A stretch of DNA of 64,000 bases from Lachnospiraceae bacterium (GTDB lineage: Bacteria; Bacillota; Clostridia; Lachnospirales; Lachnospiraceae). Both the position numbers and the translations under genes were made by a program. Under the pieces are notes generated by a model. The model was given only the letters and a program-made list of their open reading frames with translations, made no database searches and was not told where the DNA came from. Below are positions 1 through 6,184 of this stretch, one piece after another (positions within the stretch are counted from its first letter, which is position 1; every line of letters starts with the position of its first letter). Location of the stretch: NCBI GenBank assembly GCA_014804795.1, contig JAAUZC010000010.1, positions 27,079 to 91,078 on the forward strand, in the 5' to 3' direction.

Positions 1-73
1 GACCGGTCTGATGATGCAGGGGGCGGCCCTCGGGAAGACGCTGGCACTGGGTTATAGTGAAGGGTTCCTGGGG
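1..73 (+). repeat. Direct repeat copy A (partner 1900-1972) of toxin pre-toxin module
   Basis: These 73 bases recur at 1900-1972 with only two mismatches. Both copies are read in the same protein frame (TGLMMQGAALGKTLALGYSEGFLG). Beyond the repeat the copies diverge but stay alignable (EINW and EMFSAV/GMFSAV motifs). It is the junction block where toxin tips are swapped. Confidence 0.9.
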
Positions 74-853
74 AGCGTGATCACCCAGGGGCTGTTGAAT
101 GAGGACGGGGAGATCAACTGGGCTACAGCGATCGGTGAAGGGATGTTCTCGGCGGTGATGGCCGGGGTGGCGTGGGGTAGTACAAATAAAATACCTGAAA
201 AAAATAACGAGATTTTACGATATGAAGAGTATTGGAAAAGTAAAGAATTATTATCACAAAGTACTTGTTCTGAGGAGGCTTTATACGAGTATTTATATCA
301 TATTAACCCTGATTATGCTATAAATTATACAAAAACAGGAAAATGGCCAAGTGATATTCAGATACCAAAAAGTACAAGCGTATTAAATAAGGACTGGGGA
401 ATTGACTGGTCACAAGTTCCAAGGGGTGGTTTTGTATTAGATATAAATGGGAATCCCATTAAAGAATCATATATACCATTAACAGGAGATATTATTGATC
501 GTTACGGATCTCCTAATGGTACATATACATCACCTGTTATTGAGGGAAAGGTATTTGATTATGCTGAAAGATCTCTTCCATATATAGAAGATGCGTCTCA
601 ATATCATCAATATGAAATTATAGGTGATTTTACAAAGATTAAAGATCATATTCAAAATTGCAAAGATCCCGTTTTGAAGGGAAAAATTGATGCAGCTATT
701 ATAAGATATTATAGTGGGAATTATGACAATGTAACAGCATATATTGGAGACATTGCCCCCGGTTTTGGAACAAAAAAAGGTGGTATTCAAGTACAATTAC
801 CATTTACCATTGAACAATTAGAAGGGTTAGGTATGATTAGAGAGTTACAGTAA
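2..853 (+). CDS. Polymorphic toxin, C-terminal part with TNT-type NAD+ glycohydrolase domain (5' end outside window)
   Basis: The reading frame is open at the window edge, so this is the C-terminal end of a larger secreted toxin. The first ~58 residues are an Ala/Gly-rich hydrophobic pre-toxin segment (TGLMMQGAALGKTLALGYSE). From ~180 the DNA becomes AT-rich and the protein changes character. The tip matches the TNT fold as I know it: an RGGF motif (~430), DRYG followed by GTYTSP (~495-535), RSLPYIED then a QYHQYEIIGDF-like stretch (~570-630), and PGFG plus KKGGIQVQLP (~755-800), whose Gln lies in the NAD-binding loop of the family. TNT domains hydrolyse NAD+ and kill rival or host cells. The composition jump fits tip exchange by recombination. 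Delivery route is unknown because the N-terminus is missing. Domain call is firm; activity is inferred. Confidence 0.8.
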   Translation, partial: TGLMMQGAALGKTLALGYSEGFLGSVITQGLLNEDGEINWATAIGEGMFSAVMAGVAWGSTNKIPEKNNEILRYEEYWKSKELLSQSTCSEEALYEYLYHINPDYAINYTKTGKWPSDIQIPKSTSVLNKDWGIDWSQVPRGGFVLDINGNPIKESYIPLTGDIIDRYGSPNGTYTSPVIEGKVFDYAERSLPYIEDASQYHQYEIIGDFTKIKDHIQNCKDPVLKGKIDAAIIRYYSGNYDNVTAYIGDIAPGFGTKKGGIQVQLPFTIEQLEGLGMIRELQ

Positions 854-1177
854 AAGTACTTTATAAAGAATGAGACAGTATTTATAACTATATTTAAGAA
901 TAATGCAACCATATATATCCAAAAACTTATTTTATTACTGATATATACTAGAATTGGAAACCGACAGAGTTCTAAAAAAGTAAAAAACGGTAAAAAGTCG
1001 TTGTAGACTGTATAACAGAATTAAAATACTGATATGTGTGCATGGACAAGAAAGATTTTGTCATAAGTCAATATGGCAATAGATAGATAATTTGAAATTA
1101 ATATCTATTCAGATGTTGATGCAGAATCATGTCATAATAGAGATTAAAAAATTTTAGATATTGAGATGGGAGAAAAT
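854..1177. other. AT-rich spacer between toxin and immunity gene
   Basis: No intact gene is visible. The sequence is AT-rich like the toxin tip and was probably acquired with it. It contains a short broken frame near 1041 (listed separately). No clear promoter could be fixed because AT-rich matches are too common. Confidence 0.5.
1041..1146 (+). pseudogene. Possible decayed immunity-gene fragment
   Basis: An ATG at 1041 reads MDKKDFVISQYGNR and then meets a stop. A neighbouring frame resumes with FEINIYSDVDAESCHNRD before its own stop at ~1146. Joined across one frameshift these give a plausible start of a small acidic protein of the kind found as orphan immunity genes in toxin tails. The fragment is short and no family was recognised, so this is only a suggestion. 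Confidence 0.25.
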
Positions 1178-1423
1178 ATGAAACGAGTTGAAGCACAATA
1201 CATATTAAAAGAAGAAGGACTTAAGCATTATAATTTATTTAATGAGCATGAGATAAAGCCTTTTGATGTTGTAATTTATGAAAAAGATAATAAATGGATT
1301 GTTTGTTCTGCTGATGAAAGAGCAAATATTGTTGATACTTCTTATACTTATTATGATAATGAAGAAGATGCATTAGAGTATTTTATTAAACTTGTAAGAC
1401 TTGAAAAAGTATTATTTAAATAA
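1178..1423 (+). CDS. Small candidate immunity protein for the TNT toxin (Imm59-like)
   Basis: Encodes 81 residues. ATG 1178 is preferred over ATG 1166 because a GGGAG ribosome binding site lies five bases before it. The protein is acidic and cytosolic, with no signal peptide or membrane segment. Features seen are HEIKPFDVVIYEKDNKWIV, a CSADERA segment, and a C-terminal helix with DNEEDALEYFI. The pattern of KPF.V.IYEKD.KW.V....DERA is one I associate from memory with the Imm59 immunity family, but this was not verified by search. Its place ~320 bases after the toxin tip, in the same AT-rich DNA, is the usual place for a cognate immunity gene. It should bind and neutralise the NADase in the producing cell. 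Function is inferred from size and context. Confidence 0.6.
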   Translation: MKRVEAQYILKEEGLKHYNLFNEHEIKPFDVVIYEKDNKWIVCSADERANIVDTSYTYYDNEEDALEYFIKLVRLEKVLFK

Positions 1424-1428
1424 TATGA

Positions 1429-1563
1429 ATTGTTCATTCGTTGGGTAACTCATGGATATTAGATTTAAAAGGTTGGATTATGCAGATAGGGTATTTGGCT
1501 ATTTACGCATTAAAAAGATTGGGATATATAGTAGATTTTAAGGAATTATATACACAATTATGA
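1429..1563 (+). pseudogene. Remnant of a second small immunity-like gene
   Basis: A frame without a proper start runs from 1429 to the TGA at 1561-1563. It ends with ALKRLGYIVDFKELYTQL and contains NSWILDLKGW. The amino acid pattern looks like real protein rather than random AT-rich translation, yet it has no ribosome binding site and is cut at its 5' end. In this setting it is best read as the tail of a displaced immunity gene. No family was recognised. Confidence 0.3.
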
Positions 1564-1659
1564 AAAGAAGACAAGGAACAAATCATGATTTTTGAAAGAG
1601 TATTTTCTTAATATGATAGCATTGAATTTTTTAGAAAGTTATAAACATCATATGCCTGA

Positions 1660-2083
1660 TCACAGAGTACGGAATGTAGCTACGACTATGATAGTGCGAC
1701 AAGATTGTTGACAGTGGTTGGCGGTATGGCAGTACTGGTAGTGATCGGCAGCGGCCGCCGCGAAAGCAACCTTTCTGACGGGAGCCCTGTATGTAGGGGA
1801 GCAGGCTGTATCGGATATCATAAGCGGAAGGGTTTCGGATACAGAGAAGTATGTCCGGAAGGCCCTTGCCGGGAGTGCGGTGGGATTCCTGTCCGGAGCG
1901 ACCGGTCTGATGATGCAGGGGGCGGCCCTTGGGAAGACGCTGGCACTGGGGTATAGTGAAGGGTTCCTGGGGGAAGAATGGGGCGTCCACATCTTGGCTG
2001 CCAGAGAAATCAATTGGTTTGTGGTAATCGTGAAAGAGATGTTCTCGGCTGTGGCTGCCAAAGTTTGGTTTAGTATGTTCTGA
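1660..2083 (+). pseudogene. Frameshifted second copy of toxin pre-toxin module
   Basis: One frame reads YDYDSATRLLTVVGG and then MAVLVVIGS to ~1750. A second frame, open from 1745, continues AAAAKATFLTGALYVGEQ, then DTEKYVRKALAGSAVGFLSG, and then the block shared with the toxin at 1-73. It ends EINWFVVIV, EMFSAV, FSMF and a stop. The piece therefore carries one frameshift, has no upstream start or recognisable tip, and duplicates the region that precedes the TNT domain. The GC-rich composition matches toxin stalk DNA rather than the AT-rich DNA around it. It is a displaced 'orphan' toxin-tail cassette that has decayed, and could still supply homology for recombination. Confidence 0.75.
1900..1972 (+). 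repeat. Direct repeat copy B of toxin pre-toxin module
   Basis: Partner of bases 1-73, with two mismatches in 73. The two copies lie 1.9 kb apart and bracket the toxin tip, the immunity gene and the fragments between. Recombination between them would delete or swap that cassette. Confidence 0.9.
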
Positions 2084-2291
2084 AAACAAAAGCCTTTGCA
2101 TATATATAATGGTGTGTGCAAAATATAGTATGTATAAAAATGACGAAAAATGTTAAAATATTCGAAAATTTTTATAAAATGTGCACACGCGTTAAAATAT
2201 ATGGTATAATAATGACCAGTGCAGAAAAGATAGCTGCGATAGAACGGAGCAGCACTATATTTTATGCGTATGAAACAAGGCGGGTAGTAGT

Positions 2292-2930
2292 ATGGATATA
2301 GAACTTGACAGACCGGATGATGTGGATAATTGGACAGAACTAATGCTGATATATACATCAGCCCTCAAACAGATCGAAACAAAACTGGAAATTTTGAATG
2401 AAGAATTTCAGCACGTACATTGTTATAATCCGATAGAACATATAAAATCCCGATTGAAAACATCGGAGAGCATCGTAAAAAAACTAAAGAAGCACGGTTA
2501 TGAATCAACATTGGATAATATGGTAAAGTATGTCAATGATATAGCGGGCATCAGGATCATATGCTCCTTTACTTCGGATATTTTCAGGCTGGCGGATATT
2601 ATCCGGAATCAACAGGATATCAGGGTTATTTCGGTAAAAGATTACATAACGAAACCGAAAAAAAGCGGCTATAAGAGTTACCATATGATCGTAACGGTGC
2701 CGGTATATTTGTCTGACCGGATTTTAGATACCAAGGTAGAGATTCAGATTCGGACGGTTGCGATGGACTTCTGGGCAAGTTTAGAGCATAAGATGAACTA
2801 TAAATTTGAGGGAAATGCTCCGGAACATCTGAAAAACGATCTGGTGGAATGCGCGAAGATCGTATCTATGTTGGATATGAGAATGATGACTCTGAATGAA
2901 GAGATGCAGAAATACAGCAGCGAAAGATGA
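2292..2930 (+). CDS. relQ: Small alarmone synthetase (RelQ/YjbM-type GTP pyrophosphokinase)
   Basis: Encodes 212 residues, the usual size of single-domain alarmone synthetases. It transfers pyrophosphate from ATP to GDP or GTP, making (p)ppGpp. The RelA/SpoT synthetase core is visible: NDIAGIRIICSFTSDI (~87-102), the G-loop KDYITKPKKSGYKSYH (~118-133), and EIQIRT followed by DFWASLEHKMNYK (~153-175). There is no HD hydrolase, TGS or ACT domain, so it is not the long RelA/Rel enzyme. It stands alone between the toxin debris and a terminator. A weak TATAAT lies at 2205-2210. Family assignment is firm; the RelQ rather than RelP subtype is less so. Confidence 0.88.
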   Translation: MDIELDRPDDVDNWTELMLIYTSALKQIETKLEILNEEFQHVHCYNPIEHIKSRLKTSESIVKKLKKHGYESTLDNMVKYVNDIAGIRIICSFTSDIFRLADIIRNQQDIRVISVKDYITKPKKSGYKSYHMIVTVPVYLSDRILDTKVEIQIRTVAMDFWASLEHKMNYKFEGNAPEHLKNDLVECAKIVSMLDMRMMTLNEEMQKYSSER

Positions 2931-2947
2931 GATAATAATTGCGGAAG

Positions 2948-2987
2948 AAAAAAGAATACCCCGCCGGACACGGCGGGGTATTCTTTT
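2948..2987. terminator. Intrinsic terminator after relQ
   Basis: A 12-bp stem (GAATACCCCGCC, 2954-2965, with its complement ending at 2983) is flanked by A-rich sequence before and TTTT after, so it could stop transcription from either side. Confidence 0.85.
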
Positions 2988-3057
2988 AGCATAAGAGCGC
3001 TCGTGAAGCATGCGGTCGTTGCAGCATAAGAGCGCTCGCGAAGCGTGCGGTCGTTGC
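2988..3057. repeat. Tandem pair of 35-bp units (AGCATAAGAGCGCTCG...)
   Basis: Two near-identical 35-base units, 2988-3022 and 3023-3057, follow directly on the terminator. Each begins AGCATAAGAGCGCTCG and ends GCGGTCGTTGC, and has internal symmetry (GAGCGCTC). The first half recurs at 39018-39038 and a shorter form at 26207, again just after terminators. It behaves like a dispersed REP-type element. Confidence 0.75.
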
Positions 3058-3364
3058 TTGATATAATGAGGAGTGCCCGGATACCTTTCGGCACCCGGGC
3101 TATTATGAAAAAATTTATCTATGTGTGCAATGAAACTCATTACACGTGCACCCTTCTCTAACTGTTCTTAGTATACAACTGAAATATGAACAAATCATGA
3201 ATAAAATGTGAATAATAGGTAAATATTTCTAATAAAAAGAATATATAAAAAATAAAATTATACAAAATGCACAATGCATAAAAATGCCGGTATCATAAAT
3301 CATTGTTATATTAAATAATTACTGTACTTCCGGCTTAAACATGCCCGGTACTCCTAAATCTTCA
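3058..3364. other. Intergenic spacer with a GAAA-loop hairpin
   Basis: No gene is visible. At ~3075-3101 the minus-strand sequence folds into GCCCGGGUGCC, GAAA, GGUAUCCGGGC with G-U pairs; the plus strand would have A-C mismatches at the same places, so if functional it acts as minus-strand RNA. The rest is AT-rich. Confidence 0.4.
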
Positions 3365-3393
3365 TTGTCAAAAGGAAAAAAGAATGCTATACT
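3365..3393 (+). promoter_or_regulatory. Sigma-A promoter for the hendecad-repeat gene
   Basis: TTGTCA (3365-3370), 17-base spacer, TATACT (3388-3393). It lies over the upstream ATG at 3384, which supports the later start at 3432. Confidence 0.7.
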
Positions 3394-3431
3394 GTTACCA
3401 AAATCTAAAGAATATTGGACAAGGGGGGCTT

Positions 3432-4268
3432 ATGGACAGCTTTATTGATAAATTTGCACAGCAGAAAAATGCACAGGAAATGATCAGAGCGAATGCCATG
3501 GCGGAAGCGAAAGAAAGAGAGAAGATGGCGGCACAGCTTTCGGAATATGAGAACGCTATGCGGGAGCTCAGACGGTGCAGTCTGCAAAATATAGAGAACG
3601 CGGAAAAGGTAAAAGAACTGCTGGAGGCAGGACTGAATAAGATTGCAGAAGTACAGAAAAAGGAAGAGGGAGGCAGTGAAAGTTCAAATAAGGATGTCGA
3701 AGAGGTGAGAAATCTCTTGGAATCCCTGAAAGACCAGATGTCGGAACTTTTGGGAGAGCAGCAAAACCGGATGTCGAATCTTTTGGGAGAGCAGCAAAAC
3801 CGGGTGTCGAATCTTTTGGGAGAACAGCAAAACCGGATGTCGGATCTTTTGGGAGAACAGCAAAACCGGATAGCAGACTTTTTGGAAAACCAGCAGAGCC
3901 AGATGGCGTCCATTTTAGTGGAGCAGAAAAATCAGGTGGCGGAGCTGTTAAACGAGCAGAGCAGCAGGATTGAGGAAAAGAGCACACAGACCGCAGAACT
4001 CATGGAAACTCAGAAAAAAACGATAGAGGAACTGTTTCATGCTTCTGAGGAATTTAATCATAAAGAGGCAGTGAAAGTGTACCGGAATGTGCAGGCGGTA
4101 ATTGAAGGTGCGCTGCCGAAACAGACAGAGGAAATTACGGCTGAGATCAAAAAGGCAGGTGACGGAAAAGGAACTTCCGCAAAGATGGTCGTACTCTGGG
4201 GACTGACTTTTTTGGCGGCAGCAGCAAATGTGGTCATCGAAGTTTTGAAAATTCTGGGATATTTATAG
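3432..4268 (+). CDS. Coiled-coil hendecad-repeat protein with C-terminal membrane anchor
   Basis: Encodes 278 residues. ATG 3432 is chosen because AAGGGGGG lies just before it and a promoter covers the upstream ATG. The N-terminal half is charged coiled coil. Residues ~103-157 hold five 11-residue repeats of the type MSNLLGEQQNR, four almost identical also at DNA level. More helical Gln/Glu-rich sequence follows. The last ~27 residues (MVVLWGLTFLAAAANVV...) form one hydrophobic segment, so the protein is probably a tail-anchored rod facing the cytoplasm. Hendecad repeats favour right-handed coiled coils. No family was recognised, and the next gene (flavin reductase) does not suggest a shared role. 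A structural or scaffolding function is a guess. Confidence 0.6.
   Translation: MDSFIDKFAQQKNAQEMIRANAMAEAKEREKMAAQLSEYENAMRELRRCSLQNIENAEKVKELLEAGLNKIAEVQKKEEGGSESSNKDVEEVRNLLESLKDQMSELLGEQQNRMSNLLGEQQNRVSNLLGEQQNRMSDLLGEQQNRIADFLENQQSQMASILVEQKNQVAELLNEQSSRIEEKSTQTAELMETQKKTIEELFHASEEFNHKEAVKVYRNVQAVIEGALPKQTEEITAEIKKAGDGKGTSAKMVVLWGLTFLAAAANVVIEVLKILGYL
3738..3902 (+). repeat. Five in-frame 33-bp repeats
   Basis: Units start at 3738, 3771, 3804, 3837 and a degenerate one at 3870. The first four differ by only a few bases. They encode the 11-residue repeats of the coiled-coil protein. Such near-identity at DNA level allows repeat number to change by slippage. Confidence 0.9.
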
Positions 4269-4306
4269 AAATGTAACTGTCGGATTTGGGCATTAGGAGG
4301 CAAATT

Positions 4307-4870
4307 ATGTCAAAAATAACATGGAAACCGGGAAATATGCTTTACCCGCTGCCGGTGGTGATGGTGAGTTGTGCGGACAAAAACGGAAAAGATAATATTT
4401 TGACGATTGCCTGGACAGGCACGACCTGTTCCAACCCGCCGATGCTTTCTATTTCTGTCAGGAAAGAACGCTATTCTTATCACATGATAGAGGAGACCGG
4501 AGAATTTGTTGTGAATCTGACGACGGAAGCGCTTGCTTATGCCACGGATTTTTGCGGGGTAAAGAGCGGAAAAGATATTGATAAATGGAAAGAAATGCAT
4601 CTTACAAGGCAAAAAGCCGATGTTGTAAAGGCACCCCTTATAAAAGAAAGTCCTGTCAATATCGAATGCAAAGTCAGGGAAAAGAGAGATCTCGGGTCCC
4701 ATGTGATGTATCAGGCCGAGGTGGTGGCTGTACATGTGGAGCAGGACTACATGGATGAAAATGAGAAGTTTCATCTGGAAGAGGCAAAGCCCATCGTATA
4801 TTCCCACGGGACTTATTTTTCCCTCGGAAAAGAGCTTGGGACATTCGGGTACAGCGTCCGGAAGAAGTAG
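4307..4870 (+). CDS. Flavin reductase-like FMN-binding protein
   Basis: Encodes 187 residues from ATG 4307, preceded by TAGGAGG. It has the pattern of the flavin reductase-like, FMN-binding split-barrel family: an N-terminal LYPLPVVMVSC, then NILTIAWTGTTCSNPPMLSI, a VRKERYSYHMIEETGEFVVN segment, and a C-terminal YFSLGKELGTFGYSVRKK. Members reduce free flavin with NAD(P)H or act as small flavoprotein electron carriers in anaerobes. No partner oxygenase or ferredoxin gene is adjacent, so the substrate is unknown. It sits 38 bases after the coiled-coil gene and converges with dinB. Confidence 0.82.
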   Translation: MSKITWKPGNMLYPLPVVMVSCADKNGKDNILTIAWTGTTCSNPPMLSISVRKERYSYHMIEETGEFVVNLTTEALAYATDFCGVKSGKDIDKWKEMHLTRQKADVVKAPLIKESPVNIECKVREKRDLGSHVMYQAEVVAVHVEQDYMDENEKFHLEEAKPIVYSHGTYFSLGKELGTFGYSVRKK

Positions 4871-4874
4871 GATA

Positions 4875-6071
4875 CTATTTTAGGAGCGACCCCCGCATGA
4901 TCGCATCTTTCCCATATTTAGAGCGGATTTTATCAAGAGCTTCGTTGAGGCTCTTTTGCTTTTCAGTAAGTGTTTTTTGTTCGCCCAGATCAAATAAGGT
5001 GAGCTGTGTCGGCGCATTCTCATCCTCCAATTTGGAAGTACGGATACCGAGAAGCCGTACAGGGGTTCCGTTCCAAAGTTCTGATGCGAGCTGGCAGGCT
5101 GTTCGATAAATGACACCACTGTCATTTGTTGCTGCCGACAGCGTAGTCTGGTGGGAAACAGTCTGAAAAGAGCTGTATTTTATTTCCACATTGATCATAA
5201 AAGCCTGCATATGGGCTTTCCGCAGTCTGGAGGCAACGGATTCCGACAGTTTCAGCAGACATTTTCTGATATCTTCCATAGTCAGGGCGTCCTCACTGAG
5301 AGTAGTGGAATTACCGATACCCTTTGCCTCAGATGGCACTAAAGTTACACGGGAATCATCAATGCCGTTTGCAAACTCCCAGAGGGTTTTCCCGTGGCTC
5401 TTTAAATGGGAGATAATGATCTGCGGGTCGGCCTTTGCCAGGTCTCCTATTGTAAGGATGCCGAGATTGTGCAGAGTTTCCACGCTGGACTTTCCGCACA
5501 TAAAAAGGGAGGCAAGCGGAAGCGGCCACATTTTCTGTTCGATTTCGGATTGGTACAGTGTGTGGACAAGATCGGGCTTTCTAAAATCCGAAGCCATTTT
5601 TGCCAGTATCTTTTTGTCGGAGATACCGATATTGACGGTAAAACCGAATGTCTCGCGTATGCCGTCCTTGATTTCGCGGGCGGCGCAGACGGGATCGGCA
5701 TATCGGTGGGCGATGGGCGTAAAGTCCATATAGCATTCATCCACGCTGACCTGTTCGATATCAGGACAGATATTCGTAAGGTATTCCATCAAAAGATGAC
5801 TTTTCTCGGAATACAGCTTGTGGTCAGGAGGGCAGGATACAAGAAAGGGACATTTTTTCAGGGCATCCGTAACAGGCTCTCCGGTATGGATACCGTAAGC
5901 CTTTGCGGGAATGGATTTTGCAAGGACAACACCATGGCGGGTCGCAGTATCGCCGCCCACAATAGAGGGGATCGTGCGAAGATCGACGCTGTCTCCCTGC
6001 TTTAGTTTTTCAAGTGCACTCCAGCTTAAATATGCAGAGTTGACATCAATGTGAAAAATCGTCTGTTTCAT
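4875..6071 (-). CDS. dinB: DNA polymerase IV (Y-family translesion polymerase)
   Basis: Encodes 398 residues. It copies damaged templates at low fidelity. The N-terminus FHIDVNSAYLSW carries the first metal-binding Asp, and SVDECYMDF (~108-116) the catalytic Asp-Glu pair. A finger and little-finger domain follow. Near the C-terminus QLTLFDL (~360) is a sliding-clamp binding motif. The relatively long N-terminal and IVGGDTATRHG segments are typical of clostridial DinB homologues. It is transcribed divergently from the M23 peptidase gene and converges with the flavin reductase gene four bases away. No clear LexA box was identified in the 113-base divergent region. Confidence 0.92.
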   Translation of the reverse strand: MKQTIFHIDVNSAYLSWSALEKLKQGDSVDLRTIPSIVGGDTATRHGVVLAKSIPAKAYGIHTGEPVTDALKKCPFLVSCPPDHKLYSEKSHLLMEYLTNICPDIEQVSVDECYMDFTPIAHRYADPVCAAREIKDGIRETFGFTVNIGISDKKILAKMASDFRKPDLVHTLYQSEIEQKMWPLPLASLFMCGKSSVETLHNLGILTIGDLAKADPQIIISHLKSHGKTLWEFANGIDDSRVTLVPSEAKGIGNSTTLSEDALTMEDIRKCLLKLSESVASRLRKAHMQAFMINVEIKYSSFQTVSHQTTLSAATNDSGVIYRTACQLASELWNGTPVRLLGIRTSKLEDENAPTQLTLFDLGEQKTLTEKQKSLNEALDKIRSKYGKDAIMRGSLLK

Positions 6072-6113
6072 AGGAATAGTGTACCACAGTTTTTGGGAAA
6101 AATATAGATTGCC

Positions 6114-6142
6114 TTTACAAGCAGAAAAAATACTGCTAAAAT
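6114..6142 (+). promoter_or_regulatory. Sigma-A promoter for the LysM/M23 peptidase gene
   Basis: TTTACA (6114-6119), 17-base spacer, TAAAAT (6137-6142), 43 bases before the start codon. Confidence 0.7.
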
Positions 6143-6184
6143 GAAACTTATTACAAAAATGTTACAAATGAAATGGTGTGAAAT

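Noticed and set aside
530..796. 88-residue minus-strand frame opposite the toxin tip
   Set aside because: AT-rich shadow translation, rich in Ile/Tyr/Asn, no RBS.
2116..2301. 61-residue frame before relQ
   Set aside because: No RBS and overlaps the probable relQ promoter and start.
2988..3057. 35-bp tandem pair as a minimal CRISPR
   Set aside because: Units are directly adjacent without spacer and a similar unit recurs after another terminator; no cas genes in the window.
3738..3902. Regular 33-bp direct repeats resembling a CRISPR array
   Set aside because: There are no spacers between units, and they lie in frame within a coding sequence.
3395..3913. 172-residue minus-strand frame opposite the coiled-coil gene
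   Set aside because: It arises from the low-complexity repeat, has no RBS and has Cys/Phe/Ser-rich unnatural composition.
5191..6005. Long plus-strand frames opposite dinB
   Set aside because: dinB has full family motifs; the opposite frames have no RBS or homologous motifs.
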